DNA from: JAHRAW01 sp965262585
Lineage (GTDB): Bacteria > Pseudomonadota > Gammaproteobacteria > Arenicellales > Poriferihabitantaceae
Length of the DNA stretch: 64,000 bases
Assembly: GCA_965262585.1 (NCBI GenBank)
Contig: OZ253546.1
Coordinates: forward strand, 62,001-126,000
Reading direction: 5' to 3'
Shown here piece by piece: positions 17,373-26,201 of the stretch (position 1 is the stretch's first letter; each line of letters opens with the position of its first letter). Below the pieces are notes generated by a model. The model was given only the letters and a program-made list of their open reading frames with translations, made no database searches and was not told the origin of the DNA. The position numbers and the translations under genes are program-made.

Positions 17373-19661
17373 ATGCCCTTTGCTACTTCCCATCGCCTGC
17401 TTTTGCGGATATTGACTTTTTGTTGCACTGCGGTTTTGTGCGCTACTGTCGTCGCCCAAAGCCCGGTTACCAGCGAGTCTGTCGAGTTTGCTGGCGCGGC
17501 AATTTGCGCGCCTAATCGGATTGAAATTCCGGCGAAACTGAAAAATGCGCCCGCAGACGGGCCTATTGAGATTGAAGCGGACGACATCGAAACCGAGGGT
17601 GAATCTATCGTGATTTTGCGCGGTAGTGCCGAGGTGGTGCGGGGCAGTCGCGGGTTGTATGCCGAGCGCATCGTGTTTCATCGCGATACTTATCGCGCCA
17701 ACGCCGAGGGTGATGTGGTTTTCTACACCGCCAACGGCGATGAAATCCGCGCCGCGAAACTGGACTTGGAAGTGGACACCTACATCGGCGAAGGGTCGGA
17801 TGTTCGCATCCAACTGGCGGATAATGATTCGGTTCACGACAACACTTACGCCCGGGCGCGGGCAACGGCGCAGACCGTGAACTTCGAGGGCGACGACTTT
17901 CAGCGGCTCAATCATGTCACCATGACCACCTGCGCCGAGGGCAACGAGGATGTGCAGTTGAGTGCCGAGGAAATCACCCTCGATCACGCCGCCGGTGTCG
18001 GCACCGCCAAAGCCATGACGGTGAAATTCAAGAACACCCCGATTTTTTATTTTCCCACCGCCACTTTCCCCATCAACGATCAGCGCAAAAGTGGCTTCCT
18101 GTTCCCGGCGGCGGGCTACGCCAATGACGCCGGGATAATGGTCGCGGCGCCGTATTATTTCAACCTCGCGCCTCAATACGATGCCACGGTCACCCCGCGC
18201 ATATGGAGCAAACGCGGCGTGCAGTTGTTTGGCGAGTTTCGACACCTCGGCGAAAACAGTCGGGGCGATTTGCGCGGCGAAGTCCTGCCTTCGGACAACC
18301 AATACAACGGCGAAGATCGCTATGCGTTTGCCTACGATTACCGCCACGACTTTGACGAACGCTGGCGCGCCATACTGGATTGGCAGACCATTTCCGACAG
18401 CGATTACCCGAGCGACTTTGCCAATGATGCGGATGTCGTGGCGTCGAGTTATATCCCCAAAAAGGCCGAACTGGATTACTTCGGCAAGGCGTTGCGCTTC
18501 AACGCACGGGCGGCGGCTTACGATTCCGCCGACGACACCATCAGCCGCTCCGACCGGCCCTATGACACCCTGCCGCAGTTGGCGTTGGAATTGAAACCTC
18601 GAAAACTGGGTTTGTTGCAAGGCCAACTGGACACCCAATACAGCAACTTCCGGCACGATGAAAGCAGCAAAATTCACGGCACCCGCTTGCGGGTTAGACC
18701 ATCGGTCAGCCTACCGCTGGTAAAAAACTACGGGTATATCGTGCCCAAAGTATCGGTGCAGGCGATCCAGTATTCGCTAAATGGCACGGAACGCGATAGA
18801 ACGAGGTATCCCGACGATTCTCCGTCTGTGGAGATTCCCGTCTACAGCATCGACGGCCGCCTGTTTTTTGAGCGTCCTTTTGATGGCCCAAGTGAACCCG
18901 GTGACGCATCCTGGGTGCAAACTTTGGAACCGCGATTGTTCTACTTGAACATTCCCGAAAAACGCCAACAGATCGAGTTTCCCAATTTTGACAGCAGTGC
19001 CGGCAGCGATAGCAGTTTCGAACATTTCTTCCGTGAAAACCGTTTCTTCGGCGGCGATTGGGTGGGGGACACCGAACAACTCGCCGTGGGCGTCACCAGC
19101 CGCATCCTCGATAACACCGGCGGGCAACGCCTGAAACTAAGCCTCGGTCAGGTTTTCTACTTGAAAGACCGCAAACTTGTCTCCAGTAACACGCAAGATA
19201 GTGACGCACAAGTCAGCGACGCACAAGCCAACACCGAAACCACATCGGGCTGGTTTGGCGAAGTGTCCGCAGCCATTTCCGAACGCTGGCAGGTTACCGG
19301 TTTCGCGCGCCGCAAGGACGACCGTGGCAGCCTCGACGCGGTGCGACTTTCCGCCGATTACCATCGAGATGCGCGCCGCAACGCTAGCCTTGCCTACACC
19401 TTCCAAGACCATTTCTCGGAGCAAATCAATCTGGCGTTCCAAGCCCCCCTCGGGCCACGCTGGCAGTTGCATGGGAGCCGCGCCTATTCCTTCAAAGAGG
19501 ATGATGTTCGCTCCGCAAGCATCGGCTTCAGTTATGACGGATGCTGCTGGGCGGTGCGGGTGGCGGCGCAACGCTATCTCGATGGCGACGGCGCGCAGAA
19601 CAACCGCTTCGTTTTTACCTTCGAACTGGACGACCTCGGCAGGATAAATTCGCAACTGTGA
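17373..19661 (+). CDS. lptD: LPS-assembly outer-membrane protein LptD
   Basis: 762 residues. LptD with LptE inserts lipopolysaccharide into the outer leaflet of the outer membrane. The signal peptide covers about residues 1-29 (ending VVAQ). An LptA-like beta-jellyroll domain lies at about 60-190 and the C-terminal barrel from about 200 to the end. The four cysteines that form inter-domain disulfides in E. coli are mirrored by C45, C187 and the pair C724-C725 (GCCWAVRV). Followed by surA after 16 bp, the usual gamma order; SurA and LptD are functionally linked because LptD is a SurA client. Confidence 0.97.
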   Translation: MPFATSHRLLLRILTFCCTAVLCATVVAQSPVTSESVEFAGAAICAPNRIEIPAKLKNAPADGPIEIEADDIETEGESIVILRGSAEVVRGSRGLYAERIVFHRDTYRANAEGDVVFYTANGDEIRAAKLDLEVDTYIGEGSDVRIQLADNDSVHDNTYARARATAQTVNFEGDDFQRLNHVTMTTCAEGNEDVQLSAEEITLDHAAGVGTAKAMTVKFKNTPIFYFPTATFPINDQRKSGFLFPAAGYANDAGIMVAAPYYFNLAPQYDATVTPRIWSKRGVQLFGEFRHLGENSRGDLRGEVLPSDNQYNGEDRYAFAYDYRHDFDERWRAILDWQTISDSDYPSDFANDADVVASSYIPKKAELDYFGKALRFNARAAAYDSADDTISRSDRPYDTLPQLALELKPRKLGLLQGQLDTQYSNFRHDESSKIHGTRLRVRPSVSLPLVKNYGYIVPKVSVQAIQYSLNGTERDRTRYPDDSPSVEIPVYSIDGRLFFERPFDGPSEPGDASWVQTLEPRLFYLNIPEKRQQIEFPNFDSSAGSDSSFEHFFRENRFFGGDWVGDTEQLAVGVTSRILDNTGGQRLKLSLGQVFYLKDRKLVSSNTQDSDAQVSDAQANTETTSGWFGEVSAAISERWQVTGFARRKDDRGSLDAVRLSADYHRDARRNASLAYTFQDHFSEQINLAFQAPLGPRWQLHGSRAYSFKEDDVRSASIGFSYDGCCWAVRVAAQRYLDGDGAQNNRFVFTFELDDLGRINSQL

Positions 19662-19677
19662 GGATGAGGATTACTTA

Positions 19678-20955
19678 ATGCGTTTATTTGGTTTTTTGTT
19701 TGGGTTTTATTTGCTTGGATCTGGAATGACCGCGGCCTTCGCCACGGCCATTGATAAGACGCTGGTGGTGGTCAACGAAGAAGCCATTACGCTGAGCGAG
19801 TATAAAGCCCGGTATCGGCAGGAAGCGTTGCAAAACCCCGAGAAACTCGCGCCCTTCGACGACCGCATCGACCCGAGCATTCTGGATCGCCTGATTGACG
19901 ACCGCATTCAGGCACAGACGGCGGTGCGCCGGGGCATTCGGGTTTCGCGCAGCGATGTGGAGCGCGCCGTGTCCTTCATCGCCGGCCAAAACGACATCAC
20001 CACCCCGCAACTCCTTAATCAACTCTCCGCCGACGGCATTACCCCGGCACAGTTTCTCGCTGGCGTGGAAGAGCAGCAGTTAATCAGGCGGCTGATGGAG
20101 CAGGTGGTGGGCAGGCGGGTAACGGTTAGCGATCAGGAAGTCACCAACTATTTGGCCAGCCATCGGGATCTCATCGCTTCGGATGAGGCGTATGAAATAT
20201 CCCATCTGTTCATTGCGCTGGCGGGAAAATCCGAAGCCGAAACGCAATCTGAACTGGAAAACCTCGCGCACATCCGCGCCACCATAGAAGAAGGAAGATC
20301 TTTCGCAGCATCGGTCTCGGAGTTTTCAGACGGCCCCAAGCGGGACGAGAACGGCTATCTCGGCTGGCGCAAGATTAACCAGTTACCGGAATTATTTGTG
20401 GATGCGTTGCGCGAGACCGAAGTGGACGGCGTCACCCAGATTTTGCGCAGTGGCAACGGCTTGCACCTGCTGAAAGTGCGCGACCGCCGGGCGTCGGGGC
20501 AGATGGTTGAACAGCAACTGGTCCGGCACATTCTCATCCGCCCGAATGCGGGATTGGACTCGGACGCCGCCCGCAAACTGGTCGATGAACTGCGCGCGCG
20601 AATCATCGCCGGTGAAGATTTTGCCACCATCGCCAGAGCCCATTCGGCGGATCAGGCAAGCGGCCTTAACGGCGGACTCCTCGGCTGGGTCAATCCCGGC
20701 GACTTCCCGGCGGAATTCGAACTCACCATGTCGCGCCTGGAATTAAACGAACTAAGCCCGCCATTGCGCGCCGGGCCGGGTTATCATCTGGTAGAAGTCC
20801 GCGACCGTCGCCGTGCCGACCTCAGCCTGGAGACAGCCGCCAAACGCGCCCGGCAAGTGCTTTTTCAGCGTAAAGCCGAGGCGTTCTACGACAACTGGTA
20901 TGGCACCATCCGAGCCGCCGCGCACATCGAATACATCTGGGAGAATCCCGGTTAG
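19678..20955 (+). CDS. surA: Periplasmic chaperone and peptidyl-prolyl isomerase SurA
   Basis: 425 residues, the normal SurA size. Signal peptide about 1-22 (MTAAFA cleavage region). An N-terminal chaperone domain (SurA_N) covers about 25-150. Two parvulin PPIC domains follow, starting near EISHLFIALAG and VRHILIRPNAG, and the second contains GGLLGWVNPGDFPAEFE. The C-terminal helix completes the chaperone core. SurA escorts beta-barrel proteins across the periplasm. In E. coli pdxA and rsmA follow surA; here the next gene is ubiK. Confidence 0.97.
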   Translation: MRLFGFLFGFYLLGSGMTAAFATAIDKTLVVVNEEAITLSEYKARYRQEALQNPEKLAPFDDRIDPSILDRLIDDRIQAQTAVRRGIRVSRSDVERAVSFIAGQNDITTPQLLNQLSADGITPAQFLAGVEEQQLIRRLMEQVVGRRVTVSDQEVTNYLASHRDLIASDEAYEISHLFIALAGKSEAETQSELENLAHIRATIEEGRSFAASVSEFSDGPKRDENGYLGWRKINQLPELFVDALRETEVDGVTQILRSGNGLHLLKVRDRRASGQMVEQQLVRHILIRPNAGLDSDAARKLVDELRARIIAGEDFATIARAHSADQASGLNGGLLGWVNPGDFPAEFELTMSRLELNELSPPLRAGPGYHLVEVRDRRRADLSLETAAKRARQVLFQRKAEAFYDNWYGTIRAAAHIEYIWENPG

Positions 20956-20972
20956 CCCCGGGAAAATAACCA

Positions 20973-21224
20973 ATGATAGACAAACTAAGCGAAGCCATCG
21001 CCGCCTTGTTGCCGGGCAAATTGTCCGAAGAATTGCGCGACAACATCAAAGCCACAATCCGCGCCAACCTGGATAAAATGAACCTGCTCACCCGCGAACA
21101 GTTCGAAATCCAAGAAAAAGTCCTACACCGAACCCGCACCCGAGTGGAGGCACTGGAAAAACAAGTAGATGAACTGGAAAAACGCCTCAACCTTTCGCAA
21201 CCAACAAAAGATAGCAAGCCATAA
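20973..21224 (+). CDS. ubiK: Ubiquinone biosynthesis accessory factor UbiK (YqiC, BMFP family)
   Basis: 83 residues. Short amphipathic start MIDKLSEAIAALLPG, then a helical region with DKMNLLTREQFEIQEKVL and a C-terminal coiled coil (RTRVEALEKQVDELEKRLN) that drives trimerisation in the family. UbiK assists the ubiquinone-8 pathway with the lipid-binding partner UbiJ and was formerly called a membrane fusogenic protein. It is 17 bp after surA. The next gene, comM, is a common neighbour of ubiK, here separated by a repeat array. Confidence 0.93.
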   Translation: MIDKLSEAIAALLPGKLSEELRDNIKATIRANLDKMNLLTREQFEIQEKVLHRTRTRVEALEKQVDELEKRLNLSQPTKDSKP

Positions 21225-21292
21225 TATCCGGCGACAGCCGACTCCTCGGGCTCGTCATTCCTGCGACAGCCGACTCATTATTGGCTTTCTGG

Positions 21293-21353
21293 ATTCCCGA
21301 TACGATGAAAAATATAGTCGCTGGCGCTCCCTATTTTTCTATCGTTCGGGAAT
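21293..21353 (+). repeat. 61-bp hairpin element, copy 1
   Basis: Begins ATTCCCGATACGATG and ends ATCGTTCGGGAAT. The two 22-base arms are inverted repeats of each other with one single-base bulge on each side, enclosing a 17-base loop. Same length and nearly the same sequence as the copies at 49163, 49553, 55998 and 56251; those at 49163 and 49553 are in the opposite orientation. Confidence 0.88.
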
Positions 21354-21539
21354 GACGCACTTTTGATATTCCTCGTTTGTCGATGAGGACTCCCAGACTC
21401 GTCATTCTCGTGCCGCCAAGTCGTTATTCCCGCGCCAGCGGGGATGACGAGTTGGGGGACACGGGAATCCAGTTAAACATGCCGGCGACAGCCGACTCCC
21501 TACGCCGTCATTCTCGTGATTAGTAATATTTTTTAAACC

Positions 21540-21567
21540 TTGACAGCATAAAACTAGGGTATACTCA
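21540..21567 (+). promoter_or_regulatory. Possible comM promoter
   Basis: TTGACA at 21540-21545 is a consensus -35 box. TACTCA at 21562-21567 gives a 16-bp spacer, and the better TATACT at 21560 gives only 14 bp. It is just past the repeat array and about 50 bp before the comM start. Called by eye only. Confidence 0.35.
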
Positions 21568-21618
21568 ACCACTGGCGGAGGGATTCTGCGCCGTTTATCA
21601 ACCACAGGAGACTACGGA

Positions 21619-23136
21619 ATGTCACTTGCCATCGTTCATAGCCGTGCCGAGTCCGGTGCGGATGCGCCCGAAGTTATTGTTGAGGTTCATCTGGCCCGGG
21701 GGTTGCCGCGATTTTCCATCGTCGGCCTGCCGGAAACCGCGGTTAAAGAAAGCCGCGACCGGGTGCGCGGTGCCATCCTCAACTCAAACTTTGAATTTCC
21801 GCGCCAGCGCATCATCGTCAACCTCGCGCCGGCGGATTTGCCCAAGGAGGGAGGGCGCTTTGATCTGCCCATCGCCATCGGCCTGCTGGCCGCCAGCCGT
21901 CAAGTGCGCGCCGATGACATCCCGAAACATGTGTTTCTCGGCGAACTTGCCCTGAGCGGGGAATTGCGCGACATCCGTGGCGCGCTGATCGCGGCATTGT
22001 CCCTGCGAAACCATAACAAGAAACTGGTGCTGCCCAACAACAGCGCGAAGCAAGCGGCGCTGGTCAACGGCGTGGAAGTGCTGGGTGCCGATTCGCTGCT
22101 GCAAATCTGCGCCGCCTTGAACCGCCACGAGCCGCTTTTGGTGCGCGCCCCCGAACCCCGATTGGCGGCCGTCCCGGCGGCGGATATGTCTGAAGTGATC
22201 GGGCAGCCTTTCGCCAAACGGGCAATGGAAATCTGCGCCGCCGGTGCTCACAGCATGCTCTTGTCAGGACCGCCGGGAACCGGCAAAACCATGCTCGCCA
22301 ACCGCCTGCCGGGCATTTTGCCGACCATGACCGAGGACGAGGCTCTGGAATCCGCGGCCATGGAATCCCTCAGCCAAAACGGCTTCAACCCGGCCAACTG
22401 GATGCGGCGGCCATTCCGTTCCCCCCACCACAGCGCCTCCGGTGCCGCCCTCATCGGCGGTGGCGGCATTCCGCGCCCGGGGGAAATTTCCATGGCCCAC
22501 AACGGCGTGTTGTTTCTTGACGAATTGCCGGAATTCGACCGCCGGGTGCTGGAAGCATTACGGGAACCGTTGGAATCCGGAGTCATTCATATCTCCCGGG
22601 TCGCCCGACAAACCCGCTATCTGGCCAATTTTTTGCTGGTGGCGACCTCCAATCCATGCCCCTGCGGCTACCTCGGCGATGAATCCGGGCGTTGCCGCTG
22701 CACCCCGGATCAAGTGCTACGCTATCGCGGACGACTATCGGGCCCGTTGCTGGACCGTATTGATATTCAAGTGGAAGTGCCCAGAGTCACCTATCGCACC
22801 CTCAGCCGAGGCGGGCATAGTGATGCGCAACCCGAAGAAGGAAGCGAAGTCATCCGCCAGCGAGTGATGGCAGCCCGAGAACGGCAACTGCAACGGCAAG
22901 GCAAAACCAACCACCTGTTGGAAGGCCGGGAACTGGAGCAATTGTGCGCCCTGGATTCCACCGCCGGTAGTATGCTGGAGGCCGCCATGAACCGGCTGGA
23001 GTTATCGGCGCGCGCCTATCACCGCATCCTGCGAATGGCACGAACCATCGCCGACCTCGGCGAACAAGACCGCATCACCCCCGAACACCTATCCATGGCC
23101 ATCAAACTACGAGGGTTTGACCGGGCGGTTAAGTAG
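21619..23136 (+). CDS. comM: ComM/YifB family AAA+ ATPase (Mg-chelatase-like)
   Basis: 505 residues. In naturally competent gammaproteobacteria ComM is a hexameric helicase that extends branch migration during integration of transforming DNA. The N-terminal ChlI-like domain carries VEVHLARGLPRFSIVGLPE. The AAA+ core has Walker A SGPPGTGKTMLANR at about 214-227 and Walker B GVLFLDELPEF at about 297-307, then the arginine-rich RSPHHSASGAALIGGG sensor region and a C-terminal Mg_chelatase_C domain. GGAG lies 11 bases before the start. It is intact and is found in most gammas whether or not they are competent, so it does not prove competence. Confidence 0.95.
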   Translation: MSLAIVHSRAESGADAPEVIVEVHLARGLPRFSIVGLPETAVKESRDRVRGAILNSNFEFPRQRIIVNLAPADLPKEGGRFDLPIAIGLLAASRQVRADDIPKHVFLGELALSGELRDIRGALIAALSLRNHNKKLVLPNNSAKQAALVNGVEVLGADSLLQICAALNRHEPLLVRAPEPRLAAVPAADMSEVIGQPFAKRAMEICAAGAHSMLLSGPPGTGKTMLANRLPGILPTMTEDEALESAAMESLSQNGFNPANWMRRPFRSPHHSASGAALIGGGGIPRPGEISMAHNGVLFLDELPEFDRRVLEALREPLESGVIHISRVARQTRYLANFLLVATSNPCPCGYLGDESGRCRCTPDQVLRYRGRLSGPLLDRIDIQVEVPRVTYRTLSRGGHSDAQPEEGSEVIRQRVMAARERQLQRQGKTNHLLEGRELEQLCALDSTAGSMLEAAMNRLELSARAYHRILRMARTIADLGEQDRITPEHLSMAIKLRGFDRAVK

Positions 23137-23156
23137 TTGCCCAGTTCGGCTTGGTG

Positions 23157-23441
23157 TCACACCCGGCGAAAAACGCCGACCGTGAACAGGATGGCGATGC
23201 CCAGCGGGAACCACAGGGGCGGACCAAATATTCCAAGCCACGCAAGGTGAATGATCATGCTGCCAAGGATGGCGATGAATAAGCGGTCGCCACGGGTCGT
23301 ACGCAGGCCGAGGATGCCGATGCGGGGGTTGCCGCCGGGGCTCAATTTTTCCCACACCGCCATGGCCACCAGCACCACGGCGATGAACCCAAAAAAAACG
23401 GCGGTCGGCCAAGTCCACGCCATCCACGACAAGTCGATCAT
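23157..23441 (-). CDS. DUF2160 small membrane protein of the glycerol ABC transporter operon
   Basis: 94 residues from the ATG at 23441, which lies 2 bp after the glpQ-type permease stop; upstream sequence in frame belongs to that permease gene. Three membrane segments are visible: about 8-28 (WPTAVFFGFIAVVLVAMAVW), 53-70 (IAILGSMIIHLAWLGIFG) and 74-90 (WFPLGIAILFTVGVF). DUF2160 proteins are known as last members of GlpSTPQV glycerol importer operons in rhizobia, but their job is not established. It may be a channel or an accessory subunit of the importer. It converges on comM with a 20-bp gap. Confidence 0.85.
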   Translation of the reverse strand: MIDLSWMAWTWPTAVFFGFIAVVLVAMAVWEKLSPGGNPRIGILGLRTTRGDRLFIAILGSMIIHLAWLGIFGPPLWFPLGIAILFTVGVFRRV

Positions 23442-23443
23442 GT

Positions 23444-24244
23444 TCAGACTCGTCCCAGGGCAAAGCCCTTGGCGATGTGATTGCGCACGAACCAAATGAC
23501 GATGGCACCGGGGATGATGGTCAGGGCGCCGGCCGCCGCCAGCAGTCCCAATTCGTATCCCGATGTGCTTGCGGTTCGGGTCATGGTGGCGGCGATGGGT
23601 TTGGCGGCCACCGAAGTGAGGGTCTTGGCAAGCAGCAGTTCCACCCAGGAAAACATAAAGCAGAAGAAGGCGGCAACGCCGATACCCGCTGGGATGGCGG
23701 GGATGAAAATTCGGCTGAAGAAAGCCGGAAATGAATACCCGTCAATGAACGCAGTTTCGTCGAGTTCTTTCGGCACGCTGGACATGAATCCTTCCAGTAT
23801 CCACACCGCCAACGGCACGTTGAATAAGCAATGCGCCAGTGCCACGGCGATGGGCGTGTCGAACAGGCCGATGGATGAATACAACTGGAAAAAGGGCAGG
23901 GCGAACACCGCCGGCGGTGCCATGCGGTTGGTCAACAACCAGAAAAACAGGTGCTTATCGCCGAGGAATCGATAACGCGAAAAGGCGTACGCCGCCGGCA
24001 ATGCGAAGGCAACCGAAATCACGGTGTTGAACAGCACGTAGGTTAGGGAATTGATATACCCGCCGTACCATGTCGGGTCGGTGAAAATGGTGCGGTAGTT
24101 GTCGAGGGTAAATTCCCTGGGCCACAAACTGAACGAGCCGAGAATTTCATTGGTGGTCTTGAACGACATGTTGATCAGCCAGTAGATCGGCAGCAACAGA
24201 AACAAGATGTATAAGGTCGGCACAAGCCATTTAATTTTGTGCAT
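23444..24244 (-). CDS. glpQ: Glycerol ABC transporter permease GlpQ
   Basis: 266 residues from the ATG at 24244, which overlaps the stop of the preceding permease as TGATG. It is a MalG-type permease with six membrane spans. The EAA loop, which docks on the ATPases, is ELDETAFIDGYSFPAFFSRIFIP-like at about 165-190 and is intact. This GlpQ is not the glycerophosphodiesterase of the same name in E. coli. It pairs with GlpP as a heterodimer, matching the two different ATPases in the operon. Confidence 0.9.
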   Translation of the reverse strand: MHKIKWLVPTLYILFLLLPIYWLINMSFKTTNEILGSFSLWPREFTLDNYRTIFTDPTWYGGYINSLTYVLFNTVISVAFALPAAYAFSRYRFLGDKHLFFWLLTNRMAPPAVFALPFFQLYSSIGLFDTPIAVALAHCLFNVPLAVWILEGFMSSVPKELDETAFIDGYSFPAFFSRIFIPAIPAGIGVAAFFCFMFSWVELLLAKTLTSVAAKPIAATMTRTASTSGYELGLLAAAGALTIIPGAIVIWFVRNHIAKGFALGRV

Positions 24245-25110
24245 CAGTTGCCCTCTTTGTGCATGGTCAGGGTGTAGAAAATCCAGCACAGCAGCAAAAT
24301 CATAATGAAATAGATCAGCGACATGGCTGCGGCGGGGCCGAGGTCAAACTGGCCGAGGGCGATCTTCACCAGATCGATGGATAGAAACGTGGTGGCGTTG
24401 CCGGGGCCGCCACCGGTTAGTACGAAGGGTTCGGTGTAAATCATAAAACTGTCCATAAATCTCAGCAGGATGGCGATGGTCAGCACCCGCTTTAGTTTCG
24501 GCAGTTGAATGTGGCGAAATATCTGCCAACCGCCGGCGCCGTCAATTTTAGCCGCCTGATAGTAGGCGTCGGGAATCGCGCACAGCCCGGCGTAACACAA
24601 CAGCACCACCAGCGATGTCCAGTGCCACAAGTCCATGAGGATCACGGTGAACCATGCGGCCAGCGGCTGGCGGGTGAAATTGTAGTCGATTCCGAGGGCG
24701 TTGATGGCGCGTCCGAGCAGGCCGATATCGGGCAGGGCGAAGATATTCCACATCGCCCCGACCACGTTCCAGGGGATGAGTAGCGGCAAGGCCATAAGCA
24801 CCAGGCAGATCGAGACACCGATGCCCTTGCGCGGCATGCTCAGGGCGATGGCGATACCCAGGGGAATTTCGATGGCGAGGACGATGCCGCTGAAAATCAA
24901 CTGGCGGCGGAGCGCGGCGTGAAACCGCTCGGACTGGAGAATTTCCAGATACCAGCGGGTTCCTTCCCAGAAAAACACGTTGTTGCCGAAGGTTTCCTGA
25001 AACGAATAGTTGACCACCGTCATCAACGGAATAATGGCGTTGAAGGCGACCAGCACGACCACCGGCAGCACCATCCACCAGGCCTTGTGGTTGGCGGTGC
25101 GCGTGATCAT
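24244..25110 (-). CDS. glpP: Glycerol ABC transporter permease GlpP
   Basis: 288 residues, a MalF-type sugar/polyol permease with about six membrane segments starting at WWMVLPVVVLVAFNAIIPLM. The coupling EAA loop is IPDAYYQAAKIDGAGGWQIF at about 190-209. The start overlaps the glpT stop as ATGA and the stop overlaps glpQ as TGATG, so the three are translated together. Substrate assignment to glycerol comes from the operon, which also holds glpD, glpR and divergent glpK. Confidence 0.9.
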   Translation of the reverse strand: MITRTANHKAWWMVLPVVVLVAFNAIIPLMTVVNYSFQETFGNNVFFWEGTRWYLEILQSERFHAALRRQLIFSGIVLAIEIPLGIAIALSMPRKGIGVSICLVLMALPLLIPWNVVGAMWNIFALPDIGLLGRAINALGIDYNFTRQPLAAWFTVILMDLWHWTSLVVLLCYAGLCAIPDAYYQAAKIDGAGGWQIFRHIQLPKLKRVLTIAILLRFMDSFMIYTEPFVLTGGGPGNATTFLSIDLVKIALGQFDLGPAAAMSLIYFIMILLLCWIFYTLTMHKEGN

Positions 25111-26189
25111 GATGTTGCCGTCGGCGGGTGCAGCCAGCCGTCCAGATACACATGCGTATGGGCGCGGTCAAAACTTGCGCGGGCATCGCCTTTAGGAACC
25201 GCGTCGTCTTCGGGGAGGAAAATCTTGAATGGGATGTCGTGCAATTTTGCTTCGACAATTTGATAGCGACCGACGTCGTTGACCTTGTCGATGGTCACCG
25301 GAAAACCATCAGCGGAAAAGCGAATATGTTCCGGGCGCACGCCGATTTCCAGCATCGCACCGCGCCCGATGTTGGCAAGGTCGGCGTCAACCGCAACCGC
25401 GAGTTCGCCAATGTGCGGGATGGTGTTGCGGATTTCGGCGGGGAAGCGGTTCATGCCGGGTGAGCCGATAAAATGCCCGACGAAGGTGTGTTCCGGGCGC
25501 TCAAACAACGCCTCCGGCGAGCCGCTCTGCACCACCTTACCTTCGTGCAACACGACAATCTGGTCGGCCAGTGTCAAAGCCTCGGTCTGATCGTGGGTAA
25601 CATAAATCATGGTAAACCCGAACCGCTGGTGCAGTTGCTTCAACTTGGAGCGCAACTGCCACTTGAGATGCGGGTCAATGACCGTGAGCGGTTCGTCGAA
25701 CATAATCACGTTGACATCCGAGCGCACCAAGCCGCGGCCGAGGGAGATTTTTTGCCTGGCATCGGCGCTCAGTCCGTGGGCGCGCCGCCGCAGAACGTCG
25801 CCGAGTTCGAGCATTTCAGTTACTTCATTCACCCGCGCCTTGACCACGCTTTCATCCATCCCTCGGTTGCGCAGCGGAAACGCCAGATTGTCGAAAACCG
25901 TCATGGTGTCGTAGATGACCGGAAACTGAAAAACCTGAGCGATGTTGCGTTCGACCGGGCTTAGTGTCGAGACATCTTTGCCGTCAAACCATACCCGGCC
26001 CTCGGTGGGATGCAGCAGGCCGGAGATGATATTCAGCAACGTCGACTTGCCGCATCCAGACGGCCCGAGCAGGGCGTAGGAACCGCCGTCTCGCCATACC
26101 AAATTGATTCCCTTGAGCGCCCAGTCTTGCTCATCGTGGGAAAGCGAGTGGTATTTGTGGGCGAGGTTTTCGAGAATTATTTCTGCCAT
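25107..26189 (-). CDS. glpT: Glycerol ABC transporter ATPase GlpT (non-canonical signature)
   Basis: 360 residues. MalK-like layout: nucleotide-binding domain about 1-240, then a TOBE/OB regulatory domain. Walker A is GPSGCGKST at about 44-52, Walker B VIMFDEPLTVID and the switch histidine YVTHDQTEA. The ABC signature is LSADARQKISLGR instead of LSGGQ, so one of the two ATP sites in the GlpS-GlpT heterodimer is probably degenerate. Not related to the E. coli glycerol-3-phosphate antiporter GlpT. It starts 12 bp after glpS. Confidence 0.9.
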   Translation of the reverse strand: MAEIILENLAHKYHSLSHDEQDWALKGINLVWRDGGSYALLGPSGCGKSTLLNIISGLLHPTEGRVWFDGKDVSTLSPVERNIAQVFQFPVIYDTMTVFDNLAFPLRNRGMDESVVKARVNEVTEMLELGDVLRRRAHGLSADARQKISLGRGLVRSDVNVIMFDEPLTVIDPHLKWQLRSKLKQLHQRFGFTMIYVTHDQTEALTLADQIVVLHEGKVVQSGSPEALFERPEHTFVGHFIGSPGMNRFPAEIRNTIPHIGELAVAVDADLANIGRGAMLEIGVRPEHIRFSADGFPVTIDKVNDVGRYQIVEAKLHDIPFKIFLPEDDAVPKGDARASFDRAHTHVYLDGWLHPPTATS

Positions 26190-26201
26190 CGGTGACCGCC
26201 A

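Larger units (their letters stand above)
21225..21618. repeat. Mosaic repeat array A between ubiK and comM
   Basis: From about 21236 to 21530 this gap consists of blocks shared with arrays near 49.1-49.8 and 55.7-56.3 kb. They include the 61-bp hairpin element at 21293-21353, an ATTCTCGTGCCGCCAAGTCG block, and a block ending in GACACGGGAATCCAG. No coding potential is seen. The last 80 bp hold a possible comM promoter. Confidence 0.85.

Noticed and set aside
17158..17415. An 85-codon plus-strand frame before and into lptD.
   Set aside because: It begins within a repeat tail, shows no protein-like pattern and overlaps the lptD signal-peptide region in another frame.
21619..23136. comM as evidence that the organism is naturally transformable.
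   Set aside because: ComM is present in many non-competent gammaproteobacteria and no other competence gene is in the window.
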